64,000 bases of DNA from Thermoguttaceae bacterium (GCA_017407125.1 JAFQXE010000022.1:1-64000); one strand, 5' to 3'. Counted from the first letter of the stretch, positions 38,228 through 47,634 are shown. Notes: generated from the sequence alone by a model not told the origin. Numbers and translations are program-made.

Positions 38228-38464
38228 CGAGAATCGTGCATACCAAAACGACGAAGCCGTAAACCTTCACGGATGGCGCCCGCCCTCGGGCGCCTTGCTG
38301 GTACAAGACAAAACTCTATCGCAGAACAGTCTCTCCGTCCTGCTGGATCGCTGCTGTCTCAGCCGCCAAAGATAATTTAGGCTTGACGGCAAAGCCGTCA
38401 AGTAGGCGCCCGAGGGCGGGCGCCATCCGAGTGCTTGTCCGGCTTACGCAATACTACATTTCAC
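38228..38464 (-). repeat. ~240-bp dispersed element, copy 2 (inverted)
   Basis: Reverse complement of the element at 26596-26836 over its whole length by eye, with both GGCGCCCGAGGGCGGGCGCC-type palindromes and the ends GCGAGAATCGTGCATACC and TTACGCAATACTACATTTCAC. Confidence 0.85.
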
Positions 38465-38507
38465 ACTTCAAACAAAGAGTAACTACGTTCGCTACACTCG
38501 CTCTGCT

Positions 38508-39932
38508 TTACTTCACCCCCTCCGACGATGTAACAAGTTCTTTTTCCATCTGCTCGATGGTTCCGCCTTTGGTTTCCGGCATGAGGTACAGGGCGAAGAA
38601 GAACTGCAGCATCGTCATGCAGGCGAAGAATCCGAACGCCGTCCAGCCGGCAGACGCGGCGATAATCGGGAACGTCCAGGAAACGACTACGCACATAAAC
38701 CAGTGCGTAAACGATCCCAGCGCCTGACCTTTGGCTCGAACCGCGTTGGGGAAGATTTCCGAAATAAACACCCAGATTACCGCGCCCTGTGAAATCGCAA
38801 AGAAAGCGATAAATCCGAAAATGCCGGCAACGGCGATGGTCGAGTTCACCTGATCGGACGGGAGGTACAGCTGCCAGGCGATCAGAACGTGCATGGCAGT
38901 CGTGCCCAGCGCGCCGAACATCAACAGCGCCCGGCGTCCAAACCAGTCGATAAAGAACAGCGCCATCACCGTAAATATCAGGTTGACGGTTCCCACGCCG
39001 ACGGTCGCCAGCAGAGCGGACTCCGCTCCCAGATTGCACATTTCAAAGATGCGGGGCGTATAGTAAATCACCGCGTTGATGCCCGACACCTGATTGAACA
39101 TCGCCACCGCCCAGGCAAGGAAAATCACCCAAAGGTACTTCTTCTGGAAGAGCCGGACGTTGTCCTGACCCTGACTTTGAATCATCGCCAGAGAACTGGA
39201 AATCTCGTCCAGCGTCTTGTCGCAGTTCTCGTCTCCGATCTTTTCCAGAACCGATCTCGCTTCCTCTTTGCGATTCTTTCTCACCAGCCAACGCGGGCTT
39301 TCCGGAATGGTAAACAACAGCGCCCAGAAGAGAAGAATCGGCAGACATTCCGCGCCGAGCATCAAACGCCATTTGATTTCGTCAGCGCCCATGGGCGTTG
39401 TAACAAAGAAGTTCGCCAGCTTCGTGCACCAGTCCCAAACGACCGACTGGTTGTCAATCGCCCTGGCAACCAGATAGTTGGAAACGTACGACGTCAAAAT
39501 ACCGCAGACGATATTGAGCTGGTTTATCGCGACCAGACGTCCTCGCAAATGACCCGGCGCGATTTCTACAATGTACAGCGGCACAACGACCGACACGCCG
39601 CCAATCGCCAGCCCGCCGATAAATCTCATTATGACAAGCGTCAGCCAGTTCGGCGCGAACGCGCAGCCCACCGCCGAAATAAAGAACAACAGCGCCATCA
39701 AAAACAGAGAACGGCGTCTGCCGAGCAAGTCGCACGGACGCCCGATTCCAAACGCGCCGATTACCGTCCCGATTAGAGCAATCGACACCGTCAACCCGTG
39801 GTTAAATGGCGTGAGTTGATACTGATCCTGGATGACCTTTTCACAGCCGGAAATAACGCCGGAGTCGAACCCAAAAATCAGCCCGCCCAGTGCGGACGCG
39901 ATAACAATGTAAAACAGATAAAGCCAACGCAT
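38508..39932 (-). CDS. MFS sugar porter family transporter
   Basis: 474 residues from the ATG at 39932. Twelve TM segments. Sugar-porter motifs are GRPCDLLGRRRS (loop 2-3), PESPRWLVRKNRKEEA (after TM6), DWFGRRALLMFG (loop 8-9) and MPETKGGTIEQME (C-terminal). It is closest in pattern to XylE/GLUT-type proton symporters for xylose, arabinose or hexoses. It is next to secreted polysaccharide-degrading enzymes, so import of a released sugar is plausible. Confidence 0.9.
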   Translation of the reverse strand: MRWLYLFYIVIASALGGLIFGFDSGVISGCEKVIQDQYQLTPFNHGLTVSIALIGTVIGAFGIGRPCDLLGRRRSLFLMALLFFISAVGCAFAPNWLTLVIMRFIGGLAIGGVSVVVPLYIVEIAPGHLRGRLVAINQLNIVCGILTSYVSNYLVARAIDNQSVVWDWCTKLANFFVTTPMGADEIKWRLMLGAECLPILLFWALLFTIPESPRWLVRKNRKEEARSVLEKIGDENCDKTLDEISSSLAMIQSQGQDNVRLFQKKYLWVIFLAWAVAMFNQVSGINAVIYYTPRIFEMCNLGAESALLATVGVGTVNLIFTVMALFFIDWFGRRALLMFGALGTTAMHVLIAWQLYLPSDQVNSTIAVAGIFGFIAFFAISQGAVIWVFISEIFPNAVRAKGQALGSFTHWFMCVVVSWTFPIIAASAGWTAFGFFACMTMLQFFFALYLMPETKGGTIEQMEKELVTSSEGVK

Positions 39933-40002
39933 AGTACGCCTCAAATTAACAAATAATGTATATCTAATTGCATTTATTATAATCAGAGCTATCCTCATTA
40001 AC

Positions 40003-40222
40003 AAGGGGGGGGCGGCGAGACGCCGCTCCCAATCCGCGCTGCCGCGGTGCGAAGGCGCACTCCCAGAAGCATAGCCGCTCCCGTTGGTCGCTTGCGGCGG
40101 AAGCTTCTAGAACCCACGAGAACGCGGAAAGCCCCTCCGACCCGCTGGATCGCGGCTGTCTCAGCCGCCATTTTTTAATTCCTTTTTTGTCTCTTTCGTT
40201 CCTCTCGTGTATTTCGTGTTAA
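40003..40222. repeat. mosaic palindromic repeats plus TTTCGTGT array
   Basis: 40003-40165 has GGCGGCGAGACGCCGCTCCC, the reversed CCAACGGGAGCG module and GGATCGCGGCTGTCTCAGCC; 40187-40222 is an array of CTCTTTCGTT, CCTCTCGTGT, ATTTCGTGTT type. The block fills the 39933-40241 gap; no gene is seen. Confidence 0.7.
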
Positions 40223-40241
40223 AAAACGCTCTCCAGCCGCT

Positions 40242-40904
40242 TCACTCCTTCGCCGCGTCTAATAACGCGTCGAGCAATTCTTCCGAATGAGTCAGTAACA
40301 ACAGATGCCCTGCCTTGGGAATAATTATATCCGCATTCGTTTTCCTTGCGGGTATTATCCAGTCGTTGGCGCCGTGAATTTGAGTTATGGCAGGAAACGG
40401 CTCCTCGCTGCGGTTAGACGCGCCAAACGCCCAGACAAACGACATTTTCAAAAAATACGTCAAACGCCAACTTGGCGATTGCAAAAACTGATGGCAAACC
40501 GTTTTGTATTTCGAGGAAACCGCCAACAGGATTGGCAGCGCCGCCAGCTTGCTCAATAGAACACAGACATACGCAATCCAGGTTAAATAAACGAAAAGGG
40601 GATACCCAAGTTTGTACCAGCGCGGAAACTCCTTGCCGCTTTTTACGGAGGAAAGAATAATGCAGCGTTTCGCCTGAATCTCTTTAGCAATATACGGAGC
40701 AAGCGTGCCGCCAAAAGAAAAGCCAACAACTATACACCCAGACGACGGCGTCACGGTTTGAGCAAGCCGCCTGGCGTACTCCTCCAGCCGTTCCCCAGAC
40801 AACGGTTCAATCCAATCAACCGCAGCGCTGTCCGGCAGGGCGGACAATACTTTATCGAATATTCTGGAATCGACGCCGAATCCCGGGACGAATATGAATT
40901 TCAT
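40242..40904 (-). CDS. alpha/beta-hydrolase fold protein
   Basis: 220 residues from the ATG at 40904 (MKFIFVPGFGVDSRIF); a longer frame runs into repeat sequence and is rejected. The nucleophile elbow is GFSFGG, the catalytic Asp is likely in IHGANDWIIP and the His in IPKAGHLLLLTH. It lacks a signal peptide. Thioesterase or carboxylesterase activity is likely; the substrate is unknown. Confidence 0.8.
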   Translation of the reverse strand: MKFIFVPGFGVDSRIFDKVLSALPDSAAVDWIEPLSGERLEEYARRLAQTVTPSSGCIVVGFSFGGTLAPYIAKEIQAKRCIILSSVKSGKEFPRWYKLGYPLFVYLTWIAYVCVLLSKLAALPILLAVSSKYKTVCHQFLQSPSWRLTYFLKMSFVWAFGASNRSEEPFPAITQIHGANDWIIPARKTNADIIIPKAGHLLLLTHSEELLDALLDAAKE

Positions 40905-41109
40905 TTTTAAGGGTTCTCCAATAAAATCCTGGTATCTGACACTCGTTCCCGTTGGTCGCTCAGTCCTGCACAGGCGCTCAGACGCAACCGAACCCCTTTC
41001 TGGATCGCGGATGAAATCCGCAACCGAAAAAAGGAACCAATCTGGCAACCTTCGCCAAAATAAAAATCCGTAAATTCTTGTAATTCAAGAACTTACGGAT
41101 TTGTCACAG

Positions 41110-41182
41110 TACCCCCAAGGGGATTCGAACCCCTGTAACAGGACTGAGAATCCTGTGTCCTGGGCCACTAGACGATGGGGGC
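41110..41182 (-). tRNA. tRNA-Glu (anticodon CUC)
   Basis: Leftward cloverleaf: acceptor arm GCCCCCA/TGGGGGT, D-arm with TCTAGTGGCCCAGGAC, anticodon stem CAGGA/TCCTG with loop TTCTCAG (anticodon CTC), T-arm AGGGG TTCGAAT CCCCT. CCA is not encoded. The identity fits typical bacterial tRNA-Glu sequence. Confidence 0.93.
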
Positions 41183-41410
41183 GCAGGTAAAGTTGAGCGT
41201 CTTTGGGTATATCGCGCCCAGAACATATTTTATGCTCCTAAATATAACCGTATTGCAAGAATTGTCAAGCCCCCCTATTCCTTGATTTTAATTTTGGGGT
41301 ACAATAGACGGCAAACTCAAGCGGGGCGCCGGCGGGGGTTCAGATCCGGTCAGGGCGCTCCAGCGGTTAGAAATGATCATCGTTTCCCCACCTTTCCATA
41401 AGGAGAATTC

Positions 41411-42043
41411 ATGACTCAGACAATCGGATTTACGGAATTGAAAAAGATGTTGCTGGCGGCGGTCGAAATAATTCGCACCAACAAGGACGAACTGTGCAAG
41501 CTGGACGGCGTCTGCGGCGACGGCGATCACGGGGTTGCCGTTACACGCGCCATGGAAGCGATCGAAGCGGCGATTCACGACTACCAGGGCGAGAACATCG
41601 CGGACTTCGTCAAAGCCGCCGGCTGGGGCGTCATGAGCATTGACGGCGGATCGACCGGCCCTCTGTTCGGCTCGTTTTTTATGGGCATGAAAGACGGCGC
41701 GCCGGCTGACAACGTTATTAACGGCGCGGCGATGGCGGCAATGTTCGCCGCCGGTCTGAAGAAAGTTCAGAAACGGACTCAGGCGCAGCCGGGCGACAAG
41801 ACGCTCATCGACACGCTCGTCCCGGCGATTGAAGCGGCGACCGCGGCGGCGGAATCGGGCGACGACCTCGACGTTGTCGTCAAAAAGGCGGCGGACGCTG
41901 CCTGGGCTGGTTCGGAAAACACCGCGACCATGCAAGCCAAATTCGGACGCGCTAAAAATCTGGGCGAAAAGTCCATCGGATCCATCGACCCCGGCAGCCG
42001 GTCCATGGCTCTGATCTTCAAAGCCTTCGCGGAAAATATCTAA
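41411..42043 (+). CDS. dhaL: dihydroxyacetone kinase L-subunit (DhaL) family protein
   Basis: 210 residues, the normal size. The nucleotide/Mg site is GDGDHG (36-41); GSTGPLFG (about 79-86) and GDKTLIDTLVP are also typical. DhaL binds ADP/ATP and passes phosphate to dihydroxyacetone held by DhaK. No dhaK, dhaM or PTS gene is near, and repeats flank the gene on both sides. It may work with a distant DhaK or on another substrate. A good ribosome-binding site AAGGAG precedes the start. Confidence 0.9.
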   Translation: MTQTIGFTELKKMLLAAVEIIRTNKDELCKLDGVCGDGDHGVAVTRAMEAIEAAIHDYQGENIADFVKAAGWGVMSIDGGSTGPLFGSFFMGMKDGAPADNVINGAAMAAMFAAGLKKVQKRTQAQPGDKTLIDTLVPAIEAATAAAESGDDLDVVVKKAADAAWAGSENTATMQAKFGRAKNLGEKSIGSIDPGSRSMALIFKAFAENI

Positions 42044-42068
42044 GCGTATCTCGCCTCTCCGTTGAGAA

Positions 42069-42260
42069 GGGTGAAATGCAGCATTGCGATAGTCGAAAGA
42101 GCGCTCGGATGTCGCCCGTCCTCGGGCGACGACTTGACTCTCAGGGAGGCGGATATTATCCGCCCCCCGAAATGTTTTTCAGCTTCTTTGCTTTGTTATG
42201 CACGATTCGAACAAAGCGTAACTACGCTCCCGGGGGGGCGCTTCGCTACCGCCTTTCAGA
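42069..42260 (+). repeat. diverged copy of the 240-bp element plus end module
   Basis: 42069-42209 starts GGGTGAAATGCAGC, continues with GCGCTCGGATG, CGCCCGTCCTCGGGCG and ACTTGAC, and ends TTATGCACGATTCG, matching the order of parts in the other two copies but with a different, shorter middle. It is followed by GCTACCGCCTTTCA, the end module seen at 46097-46110. Covers most of the 42044-42420 gap. Confidence 0.7.
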
Positions 42261-42420
42261 CAACGGCTTTTTGTCACGTCATATTTTTCTTATATTTTTT
42301 GAAAAATATTCAGTCTACTCCCTTGAATTATTCTTTTAAATCTCATATAATATATAAAAAAGATAAACGGCGTTACACCGTTACTGCATTTCAAACTTAG
42401 ATTCTAAATCCGATACCGTC

Positions 42421-44868
42421 ATGAAAGCCAGATTATTTCACGCAACCGTTGTTTTCCTGCTGACGTTTGTTTTTTCGACGCTTAGCGTTTACGCTCAAGA
42501 CGAGGACATTCTCATTGAACCGCCGCTGACATGGTCGATTAACTCGATTCAATTAGTCTGGTCAGTCTCTCAAGGCGCAACCACAACTCAGGAAACCAAG
42601 AAAATCTATGGTACAGATCAGGTTAATAGCGAAACATTCGGAAAAGAACGCGATACCGAAAATGGAACGACGACAGGTCTTTCTGCGTCAGGCGGAGCCA
42701 GAATAGACGGTAGCGCAGGAATGGAGTATAACCCTCTTAAAGGCTTTGGTTTGCTGGGGGCGAAAGTCAACGCCTCTGCATACGTAGAAGGTGGATTCAA
42801 TTACAATCGAACCAATAGAACAACCAATACAACCCAATGGTCGGAATCAGAAAAGAATATAGTCAGTCAGGCGCTTACGTCAGCATTTCAGCAAAGCTCC
42901 CAACAGACCATTTCAAACCAACGATTGGTCTTTACGGTTGATTTTGTCAACCATACGGATTCTCAATTAGAATTTGATCCACGATATAACAACGGCATTC
43001 CGATATTTCTTGGTAATACCAATATCGGAAAAGCAACTCCAGTTGGAATAAAAGAAGCTATTATTTCAATTCCTGCAACTGGAGAACCGGTTCCAATTGA
43101 ATTTGAAATGCCCTTAGACGATAGTCGTAAATTAACGCTATTGAAGGATAACAGACCGTTAATTAGTATTAATAAAGGTCAGTTGTTTTTCCGAACTTCC
43201 GTAGACGAACCTGAAATTGAGGGTAATATATTCAGGAAATCTCTGGTTGCTACAAGTTATTTTACCGTAGCTATTCTGTCCGGTAATGAAGTTAAAGAAT
43301 GGAAAATCCGGTTTGATGAAGATAGTCCTGTTACAGTAAAAGAGGCTCTGGATGCAATTAACAAGAGTAATCGCAAGAAACAGAATACAAGTAAATCAGT
43401 CTTTAGTATAAAGAATAATCATTTTATTAGCGTTTGCAAAGCTCCATTTTCCAGTGAGAACAACTCTGAATGGATAACAGAATTAAAGGTTTACAAAGAT
43501 GAGGATGAACAAACGGTAGATATTTCTGACCCGGATTCCTGCCTGACAGATACTCCACAAATGGGCGATCGATATATTTTCCAACTCGTTAGTCAGGAAA
43601 TCAAAAAACTTAAAGCTAGAGGGAAAGCGGGAGATGCAGAGGCAATCTTTGAGTTGGCAAAGAAATATTTTAATGGCGATGGCGTACCAGAAGATAAAGT
43701 CAAGGCTGTAAAATTGTATCGTAAAGCAGCAGAGCAAGGGAATGCAGAGTCGCAATTTAAACTTGGCGTATGTTATATGAGTGGCGAAGGCGTTCCTCAA
43801 GATAAATCAGAAGCTGTAAAATGGTATCGCAAAGCGGCAGAACAAGATTTTCCAAAAGCGCAATTTTGCCTTGGCTTATGTTATATGATTGGCAATGGCG
43901 TTTCGCAAGATAAAATAGAAGGAATTAATTGGTATAGTAAAGCGGCAGAACAAGGATACATACCAGCACAAATCACACTTGGTAATTGCTATTTTTATGG
44001 AATAAACACACAACAGAATTTTGCAGAAGCCGTAAAATGGTATCGCAAACCGGCGGAACAAGGAAACGCAGCAGCGCAATATCATCTTGGATTGTGCTAT
44101 GAAAAAGGTAACGGCGCACCTGAAGATAAATCAGAAGCTGTAAAATGGTATCGTAAATCTGCGGAACAAGGATATTCGTTTGCGCAATATAAACTCGGTA
44201 TTTGTTACTATCACGGTAATGATGTTCCTGAAGATATATCAGAATCAGCAAAATGGTTTCGTAAAGCGGCAGAACAAGGACATTCAGATGCTCAATTTAT
44301 ACTTGGCTTATATTATTATGAGGGAGATGGAGTTTCCAAAGATGAATCAGAAGCTGCGAAATGGTATCGCAAAGCGGCAGAACAAGGACATTCAGAAGCA
44401 CAGTTCTATCTAGGTCTTCTTTATTATAATGGCAATGGAGTACCAGAAGATAAAGTTGAAGCTGTAAAATGGTATCGAAAAGCTGCAGAACAAGGGTATG
44501 CAAAAGCACAATTTAGACTTGGATGGTGTTATGATTCTGGTAAAGGTATTCCTCAAAACTATACAGAAGCTGTTAAGTGGTATCGCAAAGCGGCGGAACA
44601 GGAACATGCAGAAGCGCAATTCTCTTTGGGGGTATGTTATATAGAAGGTGAAGGGGTTTCTCAAAATACAACAGAAGCAGTAAAGTGGTTTCGAAAAGCA
44701 GCAGAGCAAGGATTTGCCAATGCCCAATATAATCTTGGTGTTGCTTATATGAATGGTGACGGCGCTCCTTATGATTATTCAGAAGCAATAAAATGGTTTC
44801 GTAAAGCAGCTGAACAGGGACAAGAAGATGCAATTAATGCATTAAAGAAACGGGGAATTTCTTATTGA
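42421..44868 (+). CDS. secreted Sel1-like repeat protein with unique N-terminal domain
   Basis: 815 residues with a signal peptide ending VYAQ (about 25). Residues 30-400 form an unrecognised region: a Gly/Thr-rich part, then a beta-rich domain with VDFVNHTDSQLEF. From about 406 to the end there are 11 tandem Sel1 repeats of 36 residues (AEAQFSLGVCYIEGEGV, EAVKWYRKAAEQG) plus a partial one. Sel1 repeats form superhelical protein-binding solenoids. The 108-bp DNA periodicity makes repeat-number change likely. The gene is AT-rich compared with neighbours, and a TATAAT lies about 75 bp upstream of the start. Confidence 0.85.
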   Translation: MKARLFHATVVFLLTFVFSTLSVYAQDEDILIEPPLTWSINSIQLVWSVSQGATTTQETKKIYGTDQVNSETFGKERDTENGTTTGLSASGGARIDGSAGMEYNPLKGFGLLGAKVNASAYVEGGFNYNRTNRTTNTTQWSESEKNIVSQALTSAFQQSSQQTISNQRLVFTVDFVNHTDSQLEFDPRYNNGIPIFLGNTNIGKATPVGIKEAIISIPATGEPVPIEFEMPLDDSRKLTLLKDNRPLISINKGQLFFRTSVDEPEIEGNIFRKSLVATSYFTVAILSGNEVKEWKIRFDEDSPVTVKEALDAINKSNRKKQNTSKSVFSIKNNHFISVCKAPFSSENNSEWITELKVYKDEDEQTVDISDPDSCLTDTPQMGDRYIFQLVSQEIKKLKARGKAGDAEAIFELAKKYFNGDGVPEDKVKAVKLYRKAAEQGNAESQFKLGVCYMSGEGVPQDKSEAVKWYRKAAEQDFPKAQFCLGLCYMIGNGVSQDKIEGINWYSKAAEQGYIPAQITLGNCYFYGINTQQNFAEAVKWYRKPAEQGNAAAQYHLGLCYEKGNGAPEDKSEAVKWYRKSAEQGYSFAQYKLGICYYHGNDVPEDISESAKWFRKAAEQGHSDAQFILGLYYYEGDGVSKDESEAAKWYRKAAEQGHSEAQFYLGLLYYNGNGVPEDKVEAVKWYRKAAEQGYAKAQFRLGWCYDSGKGIPQNYTEAVKWYRKAAEQEHAEAQFSLGVCYIEGEGVSQNTTEAVKWFRKAAEQGFANAQYNLGVAYMNGDGAPYDYSEAIKWFRKAAEQGQEDAINALKKRGISY

Positions 44869-44929
44869 GATTAAAACGATATAACGTTATTACTAATAAC
44901 GATTATTTGTATTGCGGGCGAGACAGCCG

Positions 44930-45360
44930 CGAACAGGGCTCAACTAAGTTCAATCGGCAGTATACCCACGGGTTTACACCCGTGGCTCGCCTAAGAGTAA
45001 CTTTGTGAACTTTGCGTGATTAATAAATATTAGTACGGAAAATAAAGCGACCAACGGGAGCGATTATAGTACGTTTCGCGCGGGAGCGCGGACTGGGAGC
45101 GGCGCCTCGCCGTCGGCGGCTGAGACAGCCGCGATCCAGCGGGACGGTGGGGCTGTCCTGTGAAATAGATTTTTGGAAGCTTCCGCCGCAAGCGTAGAGC
45201 CAATTGTTTCTTTGCGTACTTTGCGTTCTTTGCGGCTAAATAAAAAAGCGACGGCAAGCCGTCGCACTCCAAATTTTCTGCTGCGTCACATAATTTCAGC
45301 GGGGCATTGGACAAGGCGGCGCCTAGGGGCGCCGCACTCCCCGCGCAAGCGGTCGCCTTT
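44930..45360. repeat. mosaic palindromic repeat block
   Basis: Contains CCCACGGGTTTACACCCGTGG (hairpin), the CGACCAACGGGAGCG module with GC-rich continuation (45034-45118, like 66-150), GGCGGCTGAGACAGCCGCGA (45115-45140), AGCTTCCGCCGCAAGCG, and two GCGACGGCAAGCCGTCGC / GGCGGCGCCTAGGGGCGCCGC palindromes. Most of 44869-45406 is repeat; no gene is seen. Confidence 0.75.
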
Positions 45361-45373
45361 GTGTTACGCTTGC

Positions 45374-45409
45374 GTAATTGCTAATTGCTCATTGCAAATT
45401 GCTAATTTA
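45374..45409. repeat. AATTGCT-type 7-bp array at the ANTAR gene end
   Basis: Units AATTGCT, AATTGCT, CATTGCA, AATTGCT, ending directly at the stop codon of the ANTAR regulator. Confidence 0.8.
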
Positions 45410-45961
45410 TTCTTGCAGCTGGTCAAGGACGATTTGAGCCGCTTCTGCCAGTTTGACGTGGTTGTTCATGGCGACTTTTCTCAAGAAGGCGTGCGCCTCG
45501 TTCTCATCCGTCTGGTACATAGCCATGAGTTTTTCTTTCGCCCGAAGGATCGTTTTCGATTCCTTCAACATGCTCTCCAAAGACAAAATTCGATTAGAAA
45601 GACGATGCACCTTCGTCTGAACCTGCGACAGCACCGTTATCGTGTGCAGCAGCAGTTCAGGCGAAATCGGCATCTCCAAATAGACGCTGCCTGTAGATTT
45701 GGGAACGCTTTCCATGCCGGCGCGGTCAAGCAGAACGATGCATTGAGAAACGTCCTGAAGTATTTCCGCCGTCGCCAGTCCGGACATGTCCTGCAGACGC
45801 TGAGACAATACAACCAGGTCTGGAACGAGCTGTCGGCATCGACGGATCGTTTCATTCCCGCTTGCGCTGACGCCCAAGACCTCGTGCCCCGCTTCCAAAA
45901 GCAGGACGGTCAGTCGGTCAGTCAGCTGAACATTCTGTGACGCTATGAATATGGTGGACAT
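45407..45961 (-). CDS. ANTAR-domain antitermination regulator with pseudo-receiver
   Basis: 184 residues. Residues 1-115 have the CheY-like fold pattern but lack the acidic pair, carry Ser53 (VVLSQRL) where the phosphorylated Asp should be, and Met97 (LEMPIS) where the conserved Lys should be. A coiled coil (about 113-135) leads to an ANTAR domain (about 126-184: LRAKEKLMAMYQTDENEAHA, then FLRKVAMNNHVKLAEAAQIV). ANTAR domains bind RNA hairpins with hexaloops and prevent transcription termination, as in AmiR, NasR and EutV. Its gene follows glnA (157 bp gap), and both glnA and gltB leaders hold matching hairpin/terminator pairs. With no phosphorylation site, control would come from a bound partner or ligand, as for AmiR. 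Confidence 0.88.
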   Translation of the reverse strand: MSTIFIASQNVQLTDRLTVLLLEAGHEVLGVSASGNETIRRCRQLVPDLVVLSQRLQDMSGLATAEILQDVSQCIVLLDRAGMESVPKSTGSVYLEMPISPELLLHTITVLSQVQTKVHRLSNRILSLESMLKESKTILRAKEKLMAMYQTDENEAHAFLRKVAMNNHVKLAEAAQIVLDQLQE

Positions 45962-45994
45962 GAATCAAAAGTGCAATTGAGAGTTGCAAAGGGA

Positions 45995-46110
45995 TGAAAG
46001 GCGGTAATGAAGCGACCAACGGGAGCGGAATTACGCATTCGCCGTAAGGCGAACCAGCTTCTGTGAAAGCGTAACTTCATTCGCTGCGCTCATTCCGTTA
46101 CCGCCTTTCA
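45995..46110. repeat. short element with 13-bp terminal inverted repeats
   Basis: Begins TGAAAGGCGGTAA and ends TTACCGCCTTTCA, a perfect 13-bp inverted pair. The inside has CCAACGGGAGCGGAATTACGC and TTCGCCGTAAGGCGAA. It lies between glnA and the ANTAR gene; parts recur at 1400-1466, 26519-26595 and 42235-42254. Confidence 0.8.
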
Positions 46111-46117
46111 ATTCTGA

Positions 46118-47449
46118 CTAATATCGCGCCAGATACCGATCCAGTTCCCACTGATGAACCAGGACGCGGTAGGAATCCCATTCGAGGTTCTTGGCTTCGA
46201 CGTACTTGCTGTAAATGTGTTCGCCGAGGGTTTCGCGAACCAGGCCGTCTGCCTGCATGGCTTCGATAGCGCGCTTCAGACCGCCGGGAAGGGACTCGAT
46301 TCCGGCTGCCTTGCGTTCCTCGTCCGTCATCTTGAAGATGTTCGTATTGACCGGGGCGGGCGGAGTGAGCTGCTTCTTAATGCCGTCCAGACCGGCGCGG
46401 AGAATAACCGCCAGCGCGAGGTACGGGTTGCAGGACGGGTCGGGGCAGCGCAGTTCGATTCTCGTGCCGTTGCCGCGGGCGCCAGGGATTCGAATGAGCG
46501 GGCTGCGGTTTTTCGCCGACCAGGCGATGTAAACCGGGGCTTCGTAGCCGGGAACGAGGCGCTTGTACGAATTGACCAGCGGGTTGGTAATGGCGACGAT
46601 TCCGCGGATGTGCGCCAGAACGCCTGCCATGAACTGGTACGCCGTCTGTGACAGTCCTTCCGGGTCGGCGGGATCGCAGAACGCGTTCTTCCCGTCTTTG
46701 GAAAGGCTCATGTTGACGTGCATTCCGCTGCCGTTGATGCCGAAAATCGGCTTGGGCATGAACGTGGCGTGCAGTCCGTGACATTTTGCAATCGTCTTGA
46801 CGACCAGCTTGAACGTTTCGATGTTGTCGGCGGTGCGGAGGGCTTCGTCGTACTTGAAGTCGATTTCGTGCTGACCGTAGGCGACTTCGTGGTGCGAGGC
46901 TTCGATTTCAAAGCCCATGTCTTCCAGCGTCAGGCAGATGTCGCGTCGAACGTTTTCGCCCATGTCGTTTGTGCCGAGGTCAAAGTATCCGCCTTTGTCG
47001 GTCGTCTGAACGGTGGGAACGCCGTTGGCGTCGGGCTGAAGGAGGAAGAACTCGCATTCAGGGCCGACGTTGAATCCGAATCCCATGTCCTTGGCTTCCT
47101 GGAGAACTTTTTTGAGGATGTATCGCGGGTCGCCTTCAAACGGGGTCTGGTCAGGACGGTAGACGTCGCAGATGAGTCGGGCGACTTTGTTTTGCTGCGG
47201 ACGCCACGGGAAGATAACGAACGAATCGTAGTCCGGGCGAAGATACATGTCGGATTCTTCGATTCGGACGAACCCTTCGATTGAAGAGCCGTCGAACATG
47301 CACTGGTTGTTGAGGGCTTTTTCGAGCTGGCGGGCGGTAATGGCGACATTCTTCAGAGCGCCGTAGAGGTCAGTGAATTGAAGACGAATAAAACGGACGT
47401 CGTTTTCACGCGCCATTTCCAGAATCTGTTCCTTGGTGAGTTTACTCAT
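46118..47449 (-). CDS. glnA: glutamine synthetase type I
   Basis: 443 residues, the length of the GSI-alpha subgroup. Motifs: [70 protein letters not shown]. The adenylylation-site region is of the short type. It makes glutamine from glutamate, ammonium and ATP. Its leader has a strong promoter and an attenuator that strongly resembles that of the divergent gltB operon. The ANTAR regulator gene follows downstream. Confidence 0.97.
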   Translation of the reverse strand: MSKLTKEQILEMARENDVRFIRLQFTDLYGALKNVAITARQLEKALNNQCMFDGSSIEGFVRIEESDMYLRPDYDSFVIFPWRPQQNKVARLICDVYRPDQTPFEGDPRYILKKVLQEAKDMGFGFNVGPECEFFLLQPDANGVPTVQTTDKGGYFDLGTNDMGENVRRDICLTLEDMGFEIEASHHEVAYGQHEIDFKYDEALRTADNIETFKLVVKTIAKCHGLHATFMPKPIFGINGSGMHVNMSLSKDGKNAFCDPADPEGLSQTAYQFMAGVLAHIRGIVAITNPLVNSYKRLVPGYEAPVYIAWSAKNRSPLIRIPGARGNGTRIELRCPDPSCNPYLALAVILRAGLDGIKKQLTPPAPVNTNIFKMTDEERKAAGIESLPGGLKRAIEAMQADGLVRETLGEHIYSKYVEAKNLEWDSYRVLVHQWELDRYLARY

Positions 47450-47519
47450 GATACCTTTCTCTCAGGTTAGGCGTCGAACTAAAGACTTGCAAACCAGGTT
47501 TTCAACTCGACGCGGACAT

Positions 47520-47570
47520 AAAAAAACGCCTCCGGGAAAACGGAATGTAACATCTGTTTCTCCGGAAGCG
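47520..47570 (-). terminator. attenuator terminator in the glnA leader
   Basis: Leftward: CGCTTCCGG (47570-47562) pairs with CCGGAGGCG (47535-47527; one G-U pair), followed by seven T. It lies between promoter and start codon, so read-through must be controlled. Its 5' arm overlaps the 3' arm of the hexaloop hairpin. Confidence 0.85.
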
Positions 47571-47580
47571 CCGTTGCTTC
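47565..47580 (-). promoter_or_regulatory. hexaloop antiterminator hairpin, glnA leader
   Basis: GAAGC-AACGGC-GCTTC. The loop has A at 1 and G at 4, as in ANTAR target RNAs. Only one hairpin is evident, starting 15 nt after the -10 box. Confidence 0.65.
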
Positions 47581-47595
47581 TCAAACTTTACCGTT

Positions 47596-47634
47596 AGTAT
47601 ACCCGCCGTCAAAAAGCTGTCAAGTCAAAAGTCC
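47596..47634 (-). promoter_or_regulatory. glnA promoter
   Basis: Leftward GGACTTTT (47634-47627), three bases, TTGACA (47623-47618), 16 bp, TATACT (47601-47596). The gltB promoter has the same boxes at the same spacing. Confidence 0.8.

Noticed and set aside
26596..38464. Composite transposon bounded by inverted repeats
   Set aside because: No transposase or integrase is seen inside, and a third copy of the end element lies outside. Dispersed elements flanking the block are the simpler reading.
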